A DNA stretch of 64,000 nt from JACRCT01 sp049841135 (GTDB lineage Bacteria > Myxococcota > Myxococcia > Myxococcales > UBA5297), in NCBI GenBank assembly GCA_049841135.1, contig JASGHK010000001.1, forward strand, positions 1,054,001-1,118,000, given 5' to 3'. Of the stretch, positions 27,486 to 35,754 are shown piece after piece; within the stretch, counting starts at the first letter, position 1, and every line of letters begins with the position of its first letter. Made by a program: the position numbers and the translations under genes. The notes under the pieces were generated by a model, which searched no databases, had not been told where the DNA came from, and saw only the letters and a program-made list of their open reading frames with translations.

Positions 27486-28670
27486 GTGCGCAAGGTCCTC
27501 ATCGGTGCCCTCGAGCAGTTCCGCCGCGGCCAGAAGCTGTGGATGAAGCTGCGCGGCCAGACGCCGGAAGGCCTCGCCGAGCAGCGCATCGTCACCGGGC
27601 AGTCGTGGGAGGAGTTCTGCGACACGCTCAAGGCGGCCGGCGCGGCGCTGCGCTTCCCCGGCGCTCCGCTCGATCCGTTCGACCAGGCGGAGGGCTACCG
27701 CTACCTCTCGCGCCTGGTGCGCGCCGGGCTCGAGGGCTTCGTGGAGAACGCCGACCCGCGCGCCCCGGTGTTCCGCCGCACGGCGCACGAGACCATCAAG
27801 CTGGGCGCCGACAACCCCGACAACCACTACCTGTCGGCGTGCATCAGCGGCCAGTACGAGTACCGGATCAAGGGCAACCGCGGGACGGTGCAGTACCTCT
27901 CCTTCGGCACCCAGGCCGGCAACTACGGCCAGGGCAGCGGCCTGCCGCCCACGGGCTTCCTGGAGGCGAGCCAGCTCAAGGTCGAGCCCAACGGCGACTT
28001 CGAGATCGCGCTCTCCTGCGTGAAGCGCGAAGGCAATTGGCTGCCGATGAAGCCCGAGACCTCGCTGCTCATCGTCCGGCAGACCTTCGGCGACCGCTCG
28101 AAGGAGACCGTGGCCGCGCTCGACATCCGCCGCGTCGACGGCCCGCACCAGCCGATGCCCATCACCCCGGCCCAGGTGGACGAAGGCCTGAAGACCGCCG
28201 GGACCCTGGTCGCCGGCGCCTCGCTGCTCTTCGCCAAGTGGGCCCGCGACTTCCAGCAGCACTCGAACCAGCTGCCGCGGTTCGACCAGGAGGTCTCCAA
28301 CAAGGCCGGCGGCGACCCGAACATCGCCTACTACCACTCGCACTGGCGGCTCGCTCCCGACGAGGCTTTGATCATCGATGCGACCCCGCCCAAGTGCGAG
28401 AACTGGAACTTCCAGCTCAACAACTATTGGATGGAGTCGCTCGAGTACCGCTACTTCCGCATCCACGTGAACAAGTTCTCGGCGGTCTACCGCCCGGACG
28501 GCTCGGTGCGCATCGTCGTCGCCCACACCGACCCCGGCGTCCCCAACTGGGTCCAGACCGCCGGCCACGACAACGGCACCATGCTCTTCCGGTGGATCCG
28601 CGCCGACGCGCACCCGGTGCCGCAGACCCGTGTGGTCAAGCTCTCCGCCGTCTCCTCGCTCGCCGCCTAG
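27486..28670 (+). CDS. DUF1214-like protein B, sulfotransferase-linked
   Basis: A 394-residue paralogue of the protein at 25113-26234. It starts at GTG 27486, with AGGAG at 27474-27478. Shared parts include EGYRYLSRLVRAGLEGFVE, the YRIKGNRGTVQYLSF strand pair, RLAPDEALIIDA, and AHTDPGVPNWVQTAGHDNG. It adds an insertion of helices near the middle (QVDEGLKTAGTLVAGAS). There is no signal peptide or membrane segment. It lies 12 bases before the sulfotransferase-SDR fusion, so each sulfotransferase of the locus has its own adjacent DUF1214-like partner. Confidence 0.7.
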   Translation: MRKVLIGALEQFRRGQKLWMKLRGQTPEGLAEQRIVTGQSWEEFCDTLKAAGAALRFPGAPLDPFDQAEGYRYLSRLVRAGLEGFVENADPRAPVFRRTAHETIKLGADNPDNHYLSACISGQYEYRIKGNRGTVQYLSFGTQAGNYGQGSGLPPTGFLEASQLKVEPNGDFEIALSCVKREGNWLPMKPETSLLIVRQTFGDRSKETVAALDIRRVDGPHQPMPITPAQVDEGLKTAGTLVAGASLLFAKWARDFQQHSNQLPRFDQEVSNKAGGDPNIAYYHSHWRLAPDEALIIDATPPKCENWNFQLNNYWMESLEYRYFRIHVNKFSAVYRPDGSVRIVVAHTDPGVPNWVQTAGHDNGTMLFRWIRADAHPVPQTRVVKLSAVSSLAA

Positions 28671-28682
28671 GGATCTCCCGCC

Positions 28683-30968
28683 ATGGCCCGCTCCTCGCTC
28701 GTCACCTCCACGGACTACGCCCACCCCCACCGCCCCGCCCCGCTGCGACTGATCAACCGCGCCGGCGCCCTCGCCTCCGACTTCGGCCTGCGCCCGAGCC
28801 TGGACCCGGAGGCGCTGCTCGCCGCGGCCCAGAAGAAGACCGGGCTGTCGGACTTCGGCGACCCCGCCGGCCTCGAGCCCCTGCGGATGCTCTGCGCCGC
28901 CATTGAGCGCGAGGCGAGCCTGCACACCCTGGGGCGCACCATCATGCGCGGCCGGCTCGTCTCCACCATCGCCAACCGCCTGCGCATCGAGGCGCTGTAC
29001 CGCGAGCACCCGGAGATCGACCAGATCCCCATCCGCCGGCCCATCGTCATCGCCGGCCTGCAGCGCTCGGGCACGACGCTCCTCCAGCGCCTCATCGCCG
29101 CGGATCCCCGCGCGCGCTCCCTCGCCTCGTGGGAGGCCATCAACCCCGCGCCGATGCCGGGCGAGGGCCGCAGCGGGCACGACAAGCGCCTGCGCGCCGC
29201 GCAGATGGCCGAGCAGGGGACACGAGTCATCTACCCCGAGTTCTTCGCCATCCACCCCATCGAGGCCGGCGCGCCCGAGGAGGACGTGCTGCTCTTGGAC
29301 CTGGCCTTCATGAGCCAGAGCGCCGAGGCCATCCTCCACGTGCCCAGCTACGCCGCCTGGCTCGAGCGTCAGGACAACCTGCCCGCCTACCGCTACTTCG
29401 CGCGCGCGCTCAAGGCGCTGCTCTGGCAGCGCAGCGGCGAGTTCTGGGTGCTCAAGACGCCGCACCACATGGAGTACACGAAGGAGCTGCTCGCCACCTT
29501 CCCCGACGCGGTCATCGTCCAGACCCACCGCGACCCGCTGACCACCACCACCTCGTTCTGCTCGATGGTGGCGCACGGCCGGGCCATCTTCTCTGACGCG
29601 GTGGATCCGCGTGAGGTCGGCCGGCACTGGCTGCGCAAGGTGCGCCGGATGGTCGACCACTCGCAACAGGTGCGCGACGGCGGCCACGCGGACTCGTTCG
29701 TCGACGTCTCCTACTACGACCTGCTCAAGGACCCGCTGGCCGAGGTGCGCCGCATCTACGCCAAGGCCGGGCTCGAGCTGACCCCGGATGCCGAGACGGC
29801 GATGCGCGTGGTGCTCGACCGCGACAAGCAGCACCGCTACGGCAAGCACGTCTACCGCTGCCGCGACTTCGGCCTGTCGCCGACGATGGTCGAGGAGACG
29901 ATGGGCGAGTACCGGGCGCGCTTCGGCATCCGCCACGAGAAGAGCGCCGACGTCGACGCCGAGGTCCAGCAGCAGGCGGGCGGCGTCGGCTACGGCGGCG
30001 CCATCGCCGCCACCGCCAATGGCATCGTCGACCTCTTCCGCCGCAAGGACTCGCTCCTGCCGGTCGGCCCCGAGTTCCGCCTCGACGGCAAGACGGCGAT
30101 GGTCACCGGCGCCACCAGCGGCCTGGGCAAGGCCATCGCCCTCGACCTCGCTCGCCGCGGCGCCCGCCTCATCCTCCCGGCGCGCAGCCAGACCCCCCAG
30201 CTCGCGGACGAGCTGAAGGCGGCGACCGGCAACCGCGACATCGAGATGCTCAAGGTGGACCTGGCGGACCTCGACTCGGTGGTCGAGCTCGCCGACGAGC
30301 TGGCGCGCCGCAAGGTGACGCTCGATCTGCTGGTCTGCAACGCCGGCGTCGTCACCAAGCAGGCCCGCAAGACCCGCCAGGGCTTCGAGATGATGCTCGG
30401 CGTGCACTACGTGGCCAACCACGTGCTGACGATGCGGCTGCTCCAGAGCGGCGTCGTCCCCAATGACGTCTTCGCCGGCAACGGCCGCAAGGGCAGCGCC
30501 ATCCCGCGCATCGTCTTCGTGGCCTCGGAGACGCACCGCTCGGCGGAGCACTTCGACCTCGACTTCCAGGAGTGGGGCCTGACCGACGCCATCCACCACT
30601 ACGGCGTCTCCAAGCTGGCGCTGGTGACCTACGCGGTGGAGCTCGCGCGGCGGCTGCAGACGCCGCAGGGCCCGTCGGTGGCGGTGCACTCGCTCTGCCC
30701 CGGGCCGGTCAACTCGAACATCGCCCGCGAGGTGCCCAACCTCTTCAAGCCGCTCCTGGACCCGATCATGGGCACCTTCTTCCGCGACCCGGCCGAGGCC
30801 GCGGCCCCGGTGCTCTACCTCGCGCTCGCCCCGGACATCGCCGGCGACACCGGCTGGTACCTGCACCTGATGAAGCGCAAGACGTCCTCCCCGGCCTCGC
30901 TCGATCCGGTCAACGGCCAGCGGCTGTGGGAGCAGGCGGAGGCGCGGCTGTCGAAGTGGCTGCGCTGA
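28683..30968 (+). CDS. Sulfotransferase-SDR fusion protein
   Basis: A 761-residue two-domain protein. Residues 1-440 are a PAPS sulfotransferase: GLQRSGTT near 125-132 is the phosphosulfate loop and VIVQTHRDP near 277-285 the 3'-phosphate site, preceded by the LSDFGDPAGLEPLRMLC segment seen in the first sulfotransferase. Residues 465-761 are a classical short-chain dehydrogenase/reductase: TGATSGLG near 475-482, CNAGV, and YGVSK near 640-644. A single polypeptide could thus oxidise or reduce an acceptor and sulfate it, or use one domain for binding. The acceptor is unknown; hydroxylated lipids or sterol-like molecules are reasonable guesses. Confidence 0.88.
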   Translation: MARSSLVTSTDYAHPHRPAPLRLINRAGALASDFGLRPSLDPEALLAAAQKKTGLSDFGDPAGLEPLRMLCAAIEREASLHTLGRTIMRGRLVSTIANRLRIEALYREHPEIDQIPIRRPIVIAGLQRSGTTLLQRLIAADPRARSLASWEAINPAPMPGEGRSGHDKRLRAAQMAEQGTRVIYPEFFAIHPIEAGAPEEDVLLLDLAFMSQSAEAILHVPSYAAWLERQDNLPAYRYFARALKALLWQRSGEFWVLKTPHHMEYTKELLATFPDAVIVQTHRDPLTTTTSFCSMVAHGRAIFSDAVDPREVGRHWLRKVRRMVDHSQQVRDGGHADSFVDVSYYDLLKDPLAEVRRIYAKAGLELTPDAETAMRVVLDRDKQHRYGKHVYRCRDFGLSPTMVEETMGEYRARFGIRHEKSADVDAEVQQQAGGVGYGGAIAATANGIVDLFRRKDSLLPVGPEFRLDGKTAMVTGATSGLGKAIALDLARRGARLILPARSQTPQLADELKAATGNRDIEMLKVDLADLDSVVELADELARRKVTLDLLVCNAGVVTKQARKTRQGFEMMLGVHYVANHVLTMRLLQSGVVPNDVFAGNGRKGSAIPRIVFVASETHRSAEHFDLDFQEWGLTDAIHHYGVSKLALVTYAVELARRLQTPQGPSVAVHSLCPGPVNSNIAREVPNLFKPLLDPIMGTFFRDPAEAAAPVLYLALAPDIAGDTGWYLHLMKRKTSSPASLDPVNGQRLWEQAEARLSKWLR

Positions 30969-31537
30969 AGCCGAAGGGACGGCCCGTGCTGCTCGCCCTG
31001 GCCATGGCCGGGGCCGCAGTCGGCCTGTCGGCGCCGGTCGCGGCGCTCGGCGAGGAGCCTCAGGCCACACCACCCCAGCGCAACGAGTCTCCCGATCTGA
31101 CCTTCGGCGGGCACGTCCATTACGCGGTGGGCTACGGGTCGGGCGCCCCTTCAGGCTTCCGCCAGGCCATCGACTTCGGGTTCCACTTCGCGCCGCACTA
31201 CCAGCTCGCGCTCGAGGATCTGACGGTGCGCACCTGGCTCGTCGGAGTCGACTGCGCCGTCGGCCTGACGACGCTCGCGCCGACGACGCTCGCGCCGACG
31301 ACGCTCGCCCTCGAAGGCGGCTACCACTGGGCGCCGCTGGCGGCCTTCGGCCTGAGCGTGATGGCGGGGCCGGCCGTCCGGGTACACCCCGAGGTCGCGG
31401 CGGGAGCCGAGGTTCGAGCCTGGTTCCACCTCGCCCTGTTGCAGATTGGCGTGAAGGCCTCGGCGGTGTTCGGCCGCACGAGCGAGGTCCAGGTGCTGGG
31501 GCTCGCAGGTATCGGACTCACCGTCCCGCCGCGGTAG
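30956..31537 (+). CDS. Exported protein, possible outer-membrane beta-barrel
   Basis: A 193-residue protein starting at GTG 30956, overlapping the previous gene by 13 bases (alternative GTG 30986). A signal peptide with basic start (KPKGRP) and hydrophobic core is followed by strand-like repeats with alternating hydrophobics (VHYAVGYG, IDFGFHFAPHYQL, LALLQIGVKASAVFG) typical of small outer-membrane proteins. A TTLAP pentapeptide is repeated three times near residues 105-118, from a 15-base tandem repeat. Function unknown. Confidence 0.6.
   Translation: MAALKPKGRPVLLALAMAGAAVGLSAPVAALGEEPQATPPQRNESPDLTFGGHVHYAVGYGSGAPSGFRQAIDFGFHFAPHYQLALEDLTVRTWLVGVDCAVGLTTLAPTTLAPTTLALEGGYHWAPLAAFGLSVMAGPAVRVHPEVAAGAEVRAWFHLALLQIGVKASAVFGRTSEVQVLGLAGIGLTVPPR
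31268..31312. repeat. 15-bp tandem repeat inside a coding region
   Basis: Two exact copies and a partial third of ACGACGCTCGCGCCG, encoding TTLAP-TTLAP-TTLAL. In frame, so copy number could vary without breaking the gene. Confidence 0.8.
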
Positions 31538-31858
31538 TACCACGCCCCCCAAGCCGGCGACTGAAGAAGTCGCGCCTGACACAGCGAAGACCACCTGCGT
31601 GGGCTGGGTCGTCAAGGTCTGCAGGACCGAGTTCGTTTCTGCCCAGTCCTGGAACTGGGCGAGCCGACCTGACGCCTTGAAGTCCATCACCACCCAGCCT
31701 GCGAAGGCAGGCTTTGCTGGTTCAGGCGCGGCTTCAGCCGCCGGCACCGGCCAGGCGCCCCAACCCCGAAACGAACCTAGTGGCCGCCAGCGCTGGTTTG
31801 CCCGTCGATGGACGAGATGGACGCCATGGACGGAATGGACTGCTCGCGATCGCGGATC
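31538..31858. other. 321-base gap without recognisable gene
   Basis: Open frames exist on both strands but none has a good start, ribosome site or recognisable product. It holds a small run of ATGGAC-containing repeats near 31808-31845. It may contain a decayed fragment. Confidence 0.5.
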
Positions 31859-32446
31859 TCAGGGGCTGCGCAGCTTCTTGCGGCACGCGTCGCACGGCTG
31901 CCCGGTGCTCGCTTCTTGAGCGCGAGCTTCGGCGGCGCGCATGACGCAGCCCTTCACCTGGCAGTGGCCCAGCCCCAACGTGTGCCCAACCTCGTGCACC
32001 ACCAGGTCGGCGACGCGGCCGTGAAGGTCGGCCTTGGTCCTGGCGTCGCGCTCATCGCTCCAGCTCGAAGCGACACAGACTCGGCCGCCGACCTCGCCCT
32101 CTCCTCGCACGCGGCGTTCGGGGACCTCGCCCTTCGTGGCGCTCAACTCGGCCGAGGTGAGGCCGAGCACCTTCCAGGCGCCCTGCGGGCGGTCGGCGTC
32201 GAGCGCCTCGAGCAGCTTCTCGGCGCGCCACCTCTTGCGCGACGCGTTCCAGGCCGACTTGGGCAGCTCTCTCGGGCTCTCGACGCGCACCGGGTGGCCC
32301 AGCCGCGACTGGAGCGCCTCCGCCGCGACCTTCACCAGTGCCGGGTCCACGTTGCCCAGCGGCACGAGCGAGACGACTCTCGGCTCGGACGCGCTCGCGG
32401 GCGGCGCGGCGGCGGCCAACCACAGCGCCAGGAGCGCTGCGGTCAT
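31859..32446 (-). CDS. Secreted archaemetzincin-like zinc metalloprotease
   Basis: A 195-residue protein with an N-terminal signal peptide (about residues 1-19). The zinc site HEVGHTLGLGHC at 151-162, followed by C167-V-M169 and C185/C188, fits the archaemetzincin pattern HExxHxxGx3Cx4CxM...CxxC, so it probably binds a catalytic and a structural zinc. Most archaemetzincins are cytoplasmic; this one is apparently exported. Start overlaps the RDD gene stop by four bases. Confidence 0.82.
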   Translation of the reverse strand: MTAALLALWLAAAAPPASASEPRVVSLVPLGNVDPALVKVAAEALQSRLGHPVRVESPRELPKSAWNASRKRWRAEKLLEALDADRPQGAWKVLGLTSAELSATKGEVPERRVRGEGEVGGRVCVASSWSDERDARTKADLHGRVADLVVHEVGHTLGLGHCQVKGCVMRAAEARAQEASTGQPCDACRKKLRSP

Positions 32447-33264
32447 GGCTTGAAGGGCGGCTGCGAGGGCCGGGACATCCTTCGCGCCGGCGAGGTCAGC
32501 GCCGGTCGCTCCTGCACCAGCGCCGAGGCGATTGCGACCACGTACTTCTCGTCCGACAGGTGCACCGGCTTCTCCAGGCTGAAGCGCTCGGTGACGTACT
32601 CGCTGAGCGCCTTGAAGAGCGTCAGCCGCGCCTCCATCGACAGCTCCTCGCGGCGCAGCGCCGCCGACAGCAGCACTTCGCGCTCCTCGACGCTCGCCCT
32701 GCGGATGCGGTCCTCGACCTTGCGCTCCTGCAGCGCCGGAACGAGCTCGCTCGGCCGGGCGATGGACGCGGGGATGGCGCGGCGCCGGTCGCGGATGACC
32801 ACCGTCCCGCCCGCGATGTCTCCCAGCCGCCGGGTCTTCTTGGAGATGAGCGCCAGCGCCCCGCCACCCAGGTACAAGAGCGGCAGGTGATCCACCGCGC
32901 GCACCAGATTGCGCATGGTCGCCTGGTAGAAGCCGACCCGCACCCCGTTGTCTTGGATGGTCCGCAGCCCCAGCACGCGCTTGCCGATCGTCTGGCCCGC
33001 GTACCGGTACTCGAGGAACAGGAAGTATCCCCAGTTCACGAGGAACCAGATGATGAAGACCAGCGCCGTCGCCAGGCCCGGCGCGAGGCTCGCTCCCAGG
33101 ACCACCACCACCGACGCCGACGCCGCGACCATCGTGGAGATGAGGACGTCGATGAGCCACGCCAGGAAGCGGGTCATCACCCCGGCGAGCGGGAACTCGA
33201 ACTCCACGTACTCCGGGGTGCGCACCACGTGCACCGATTCCAGCCGGCGGATCACGTCGTCCAT
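32443..33264 (-). CDS. RDD family membrane protein
   Basis: A 273-residue inner-membrane protein. Residues 30-150 form the RDD domain: RFLAWLIDVLI, two further hydrophobic helices, and the conserved YAGQTIGKRVLGLRTIQDNG loop. The C-terminal 120 residues are soluble, charged and helical. It is the first gene of a two-gene leftward group with the metalloprotease, divergent from spoIIM. RDD proteins are often found with MoxR-type clusters; function unknown. Confidence 0.85.
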   Translation of the reverse strand: MDDVIRRLESVHVVRTPEYVEFEFPLAGVMTRFLAWLIDVLISTMVAASASVVVVLGASLAPGLATALVFIIWFLVNWGYFLFLEYRYAGQTIGKRVLGLRTIQDNGVRVGFYQATMRNLVRAVDHLPLLYLGGGALALISKKTRRLGDIAGGTVVIRDRRRAIPASIARPSELVPALQERKVEDRIRRASVEEREVLLSAALRREELSMEARLTLFKALSEYVTERFSLEKPVHLSDEKYVVAIASALVQERPALTSPARRMSRPSQPPFKP

Positions 33265-33317
33265 CTCGCCTCTCCTCGGTCCGGGTGATCCGCGGCCAAC
33301 GCGGCTAAGATGCCCGC

Positions 33318-34331
33318 GTGGACCTCAACGACTTCATCGAACAGGGCCGTCCCCGCTGGCAGCGCCTGACCCGCCTCCTCGACCGCATCGAGCGCGAGGG
33401 CCTGAAGTCCTTGAGCCTGGAGGAGGCGCGCGAGTTCGGCCAGTTGTACCGCGCCGCCTCGTCCGACCTGCTCTGGGCCCGCGGCCGCTCGGCCTCGGCG
33501 GAGCTGGTGGAGTCGCTCAACGACCTGGTGGCCCGCGGCTACGCGCAGACCTACCCCGGCAAGCGCCCCCGCCTGCGCGACGCCCTGGACTTCTACCTGC
33601 GCGGCTTCCCGCAGCTGGTGCGCACCGAGTGGAAGGCCGTCGTCGCCGCCTACGTGCTCTTCTTGTCGGGGATGCTCTTCGGCTACGCCGCCATGCAGCT
33701 CGACCCGTCCTCCGCGGTCTACCTCGTCCCCGAGCAGCACCAGTCGCTCGACCCCGACCAGCGCGTCGCCAACGAGTCCAAGAACACCGACGGGATGAGC
33801 GCCAACCAGCAGACCGCGTTCTCGAGCTTCCTCTTCACCCACAACATCCAGGTCGCCTTCCTGGCCTTCGCGCTCGGGCTGACGCTGGGCATCGGCACGG
33901 TCATCCTGCTCTTCGTCAACGGGGTCTTCCTGGGCGCGCTGGCGGTCGCCTACGAGACCCGGGGCCACGCGATGTGGTTCTGGGCGTGGATCCTCCCGCA
34001 CGGCGTGCCGGAGATCAGCGCCATCTGCCTGGCCGGCGCCGCGGGCCTCCTGCTCGGCCGCGCGCTGGTCGCCCCCGGCTCGCGCAGCCGTGCCGACGCC
34101 ATGCGCGTCGAGGGCCGGCTGGCGGTGCGCCTGGTCTTGGGCACCCTCCCCATGTTCGTCGTGGCCGGCATCATCGAGGGCACGCTCTCGCAGATCCACG
34201 AGCCGCGCCTGCCGTCGATCGTCAAGCTGCTCTTCGCCGCCGCCATGGCGGTGCTGCTCGCCGTCTACCTCATGCGCGCGGGTCGCGAGGACCCGGAGGC
34301 GCCCCGGCTCACAGAAGCCCACGCCGCTTGA
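33318..34331 (+). CDS. SpoIIM-like (stage II sporulation protein M) membrane protein
   Basis: A 337-residue protein starting at GTG 33318. The first 100 residues are soluble and helical. Then come about five to six membrane segments with the motifs NNIQVAF-like (THNIQVAFLAFALGLTLGIGT) and ILPHGVPEI, characteristic of the SpoIIM/DUF95 family. In non-sporulating bacteria such proteins occur with DUF58, MoxR and RDD genes, as here. The gene end overlaps the convergent DUF58 gene by 23 bases. Confidence 0.88.
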   Translation: MDLNDFIEQGRPRWQRLTRLLDRIEREGLKSLSLEEAREFGQLYRAASSDLLWARGRSASAELVESLNDLVARGYAQTYPGKRPRLRDALDFYLRGFPQLVRTEWKAVVAAYVLFLSGMLFGYAAMQLDPSSAVYLVPEQHQSLDPDQRVANESKNTDGMSANQQTAFSSFLFTHNIQVAFLAFALGLTLGIGTVILLFVNGVFLGALAVAYETRGHAMWFWAWILPHGVPEISAICLAGAAGLLLGRALVAPGSRSRADAMRVEGRLAVRLVLGTLPMFVVAGIIEGTLSQIHEPRLPSIVKLLFAAAMAVLLAVYLMRAGREDPEAPRLTEAHAA

Positions 34332-35614
34332 CCTCCAGGTAGCGGTTCACGGCCGCCAGCGTCAACTCGCTGGGCGCCGCGTCCACCAGGTGCACCCCGT
34401 CGCGGGCGATGACCGACTTGAGGTGCTCGCGCTCCTCGAGCAGCTCGTGCGCCACGGCCTGACGGTAGGCGTCGTCCACCTCGGCCGGCCGCGAGCGGAC
34501 CAGGTCCTCGACGGCCTGGTCGCGCAGCGTGATGCAGACCGGCACGTGGCGGTGCGCCATCCGGTGCAGCGGCGCGACCATCGAGCGGGCCTGCTGCTCG
34601 TCCAAGAGATCGGTGAAGACGGCCACCAGGGAGCGCTTGCGGGCACGCGAGGACAGCTCGCGGAAGAGCGCGTGGTAGTCCACGAAGGTCAGCGCCGCCT
34701 CGGCGCCGTAGAGCGTGTCGACGATGCGCCGGTACTGCCGCCGCCCGGCCTCCGGCGGCAAGAAGGCGCGCACGCCGTCGGCGAAGACCACCACCCCCAC
34801 CCGGTCGCCGTTCTTGATGGCCACGAAGGCCAGGAACAGCGCCGCGTTGACGGCGTAGTCGAGCTTGGTGAGCGCGTCGACCCGGGCGGCCATGCTGCGG
34901 CCGGCGTCGACGCAGAGGATGACGGTCTGGCTGCGCTCCGTCTCGTGGACGCGGGTGACCGGCTTGCGGCGGCGGGCGGTGGCCTTCCAGTCCACGTCGC
35001 GCATCGAGTCGCCCTGCACGTAGTCGCGCAGCCGGGCGAACTCGCTGCCGGCGCCGTCGCGCCGCAGCCGGCGCAGGCCCAGGTTGGCGAGGTCGCGCGC
35101 GGCGGAGGCGAGGAGCAGCCGGGAGGCGCCGCGCATGTCCGGGTAGACGCGCACGTCGAGCTTGTTGGCGTAGGTCCGCTCGACCGAGGCCAGGCCCAGG
35201 GGGCCGTGGGCGCGGACGGTGACGTCGCCGAAGCCGAACTTGCCGCGCTTGGGCGGGGTCGCGACGTAGGTCTTCTCGACGTGCTTGAACCCCTTCAGGC
35301 GCACGTCGAAGGTCTCGCCCTTGCTGGTGAAGCCGTCGGGGACGTCGTCGCGGACGGTGAGGCTGACCCCGCGCTGCGACAGGTTGCGGATGCGGACCTG
35401 GAGCCGGTTCTCGACGCCCACGTGGAGCCGGCCCTTGGGGTAGCGGCGCACGTCCAGCTTCGCGCCGAGCGCCATCGAGCGATCGACGATCGCCAGCAGC
35501 GCGAGCGCGACGTCCCAGAGCACCGCCGCCCCGAAGAAGCTCGGGCGCGGCGAAGCCCAGCACCGCCGGCAGCACGCCCAGGAACGCCATCAGCACCAGG
35601 CGCTTGCTGGGCAC
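34309..35614 (-). CDS. DUF58 family protein, N-terminal frame disruption
   Basis: Restored length 434 residues from GTG 35614 (VPSKRLVLMAFLGVL). The first 40 residues contain two membrane helices that lie in different frames; reading GAGCTTCTTC near 35536-35541 (minus strand) as GAGCTCTTC joins them (AAPELFGAAVLWDVALALL). Then follow a beta-rich domain, the DUF58 signature GSEFARLRDYVQGDSMRDVDWKATAR, and a vWA-like fold (VILCVDAGRSMAA). The product belongs to the same cluster as the MoxR ATPase and is thought to act with it in chaperone-like assembly. Start not certain; an upstream start would lie in a repeat. Confidence 0.82.
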
Positions 35615-35634
35615 GAAGCCGCGGAACCGTCGCG

Positions 35635-35682
35635 CCTCACCCCCTGTCCCCCTCTCCGGCTTCGCGGTGAGGGGGGACTCGG
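35635..35682. repeat. C/G-rich inverted repeat, dispersed family copy 2
   Basis: Same framework as 4150-4195 (CCTCACCCCC, CCCCCTCTCCGGC, a short loop, then a G-run followed by GACTCG). It lies between the DUF58 and MoxR genes, interrupting an otherwise compact operon. Confidence 0.65.
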
Positions 35683-35754
35683 GTTGGCGACGTGGCTCCG
35701 ATTCCATCGGAGGGCTAGCGGAGCGGCCGACGGAGTCGTTGGTCAAAGGCTCCG

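Noticed and set aside
26565..31073. A 1502-codon minus-strand frame through the sulfotransferase genes
   Set aside because: Antisense shadow; only the downstream end (26565-27338) is real, encoding CysQ.
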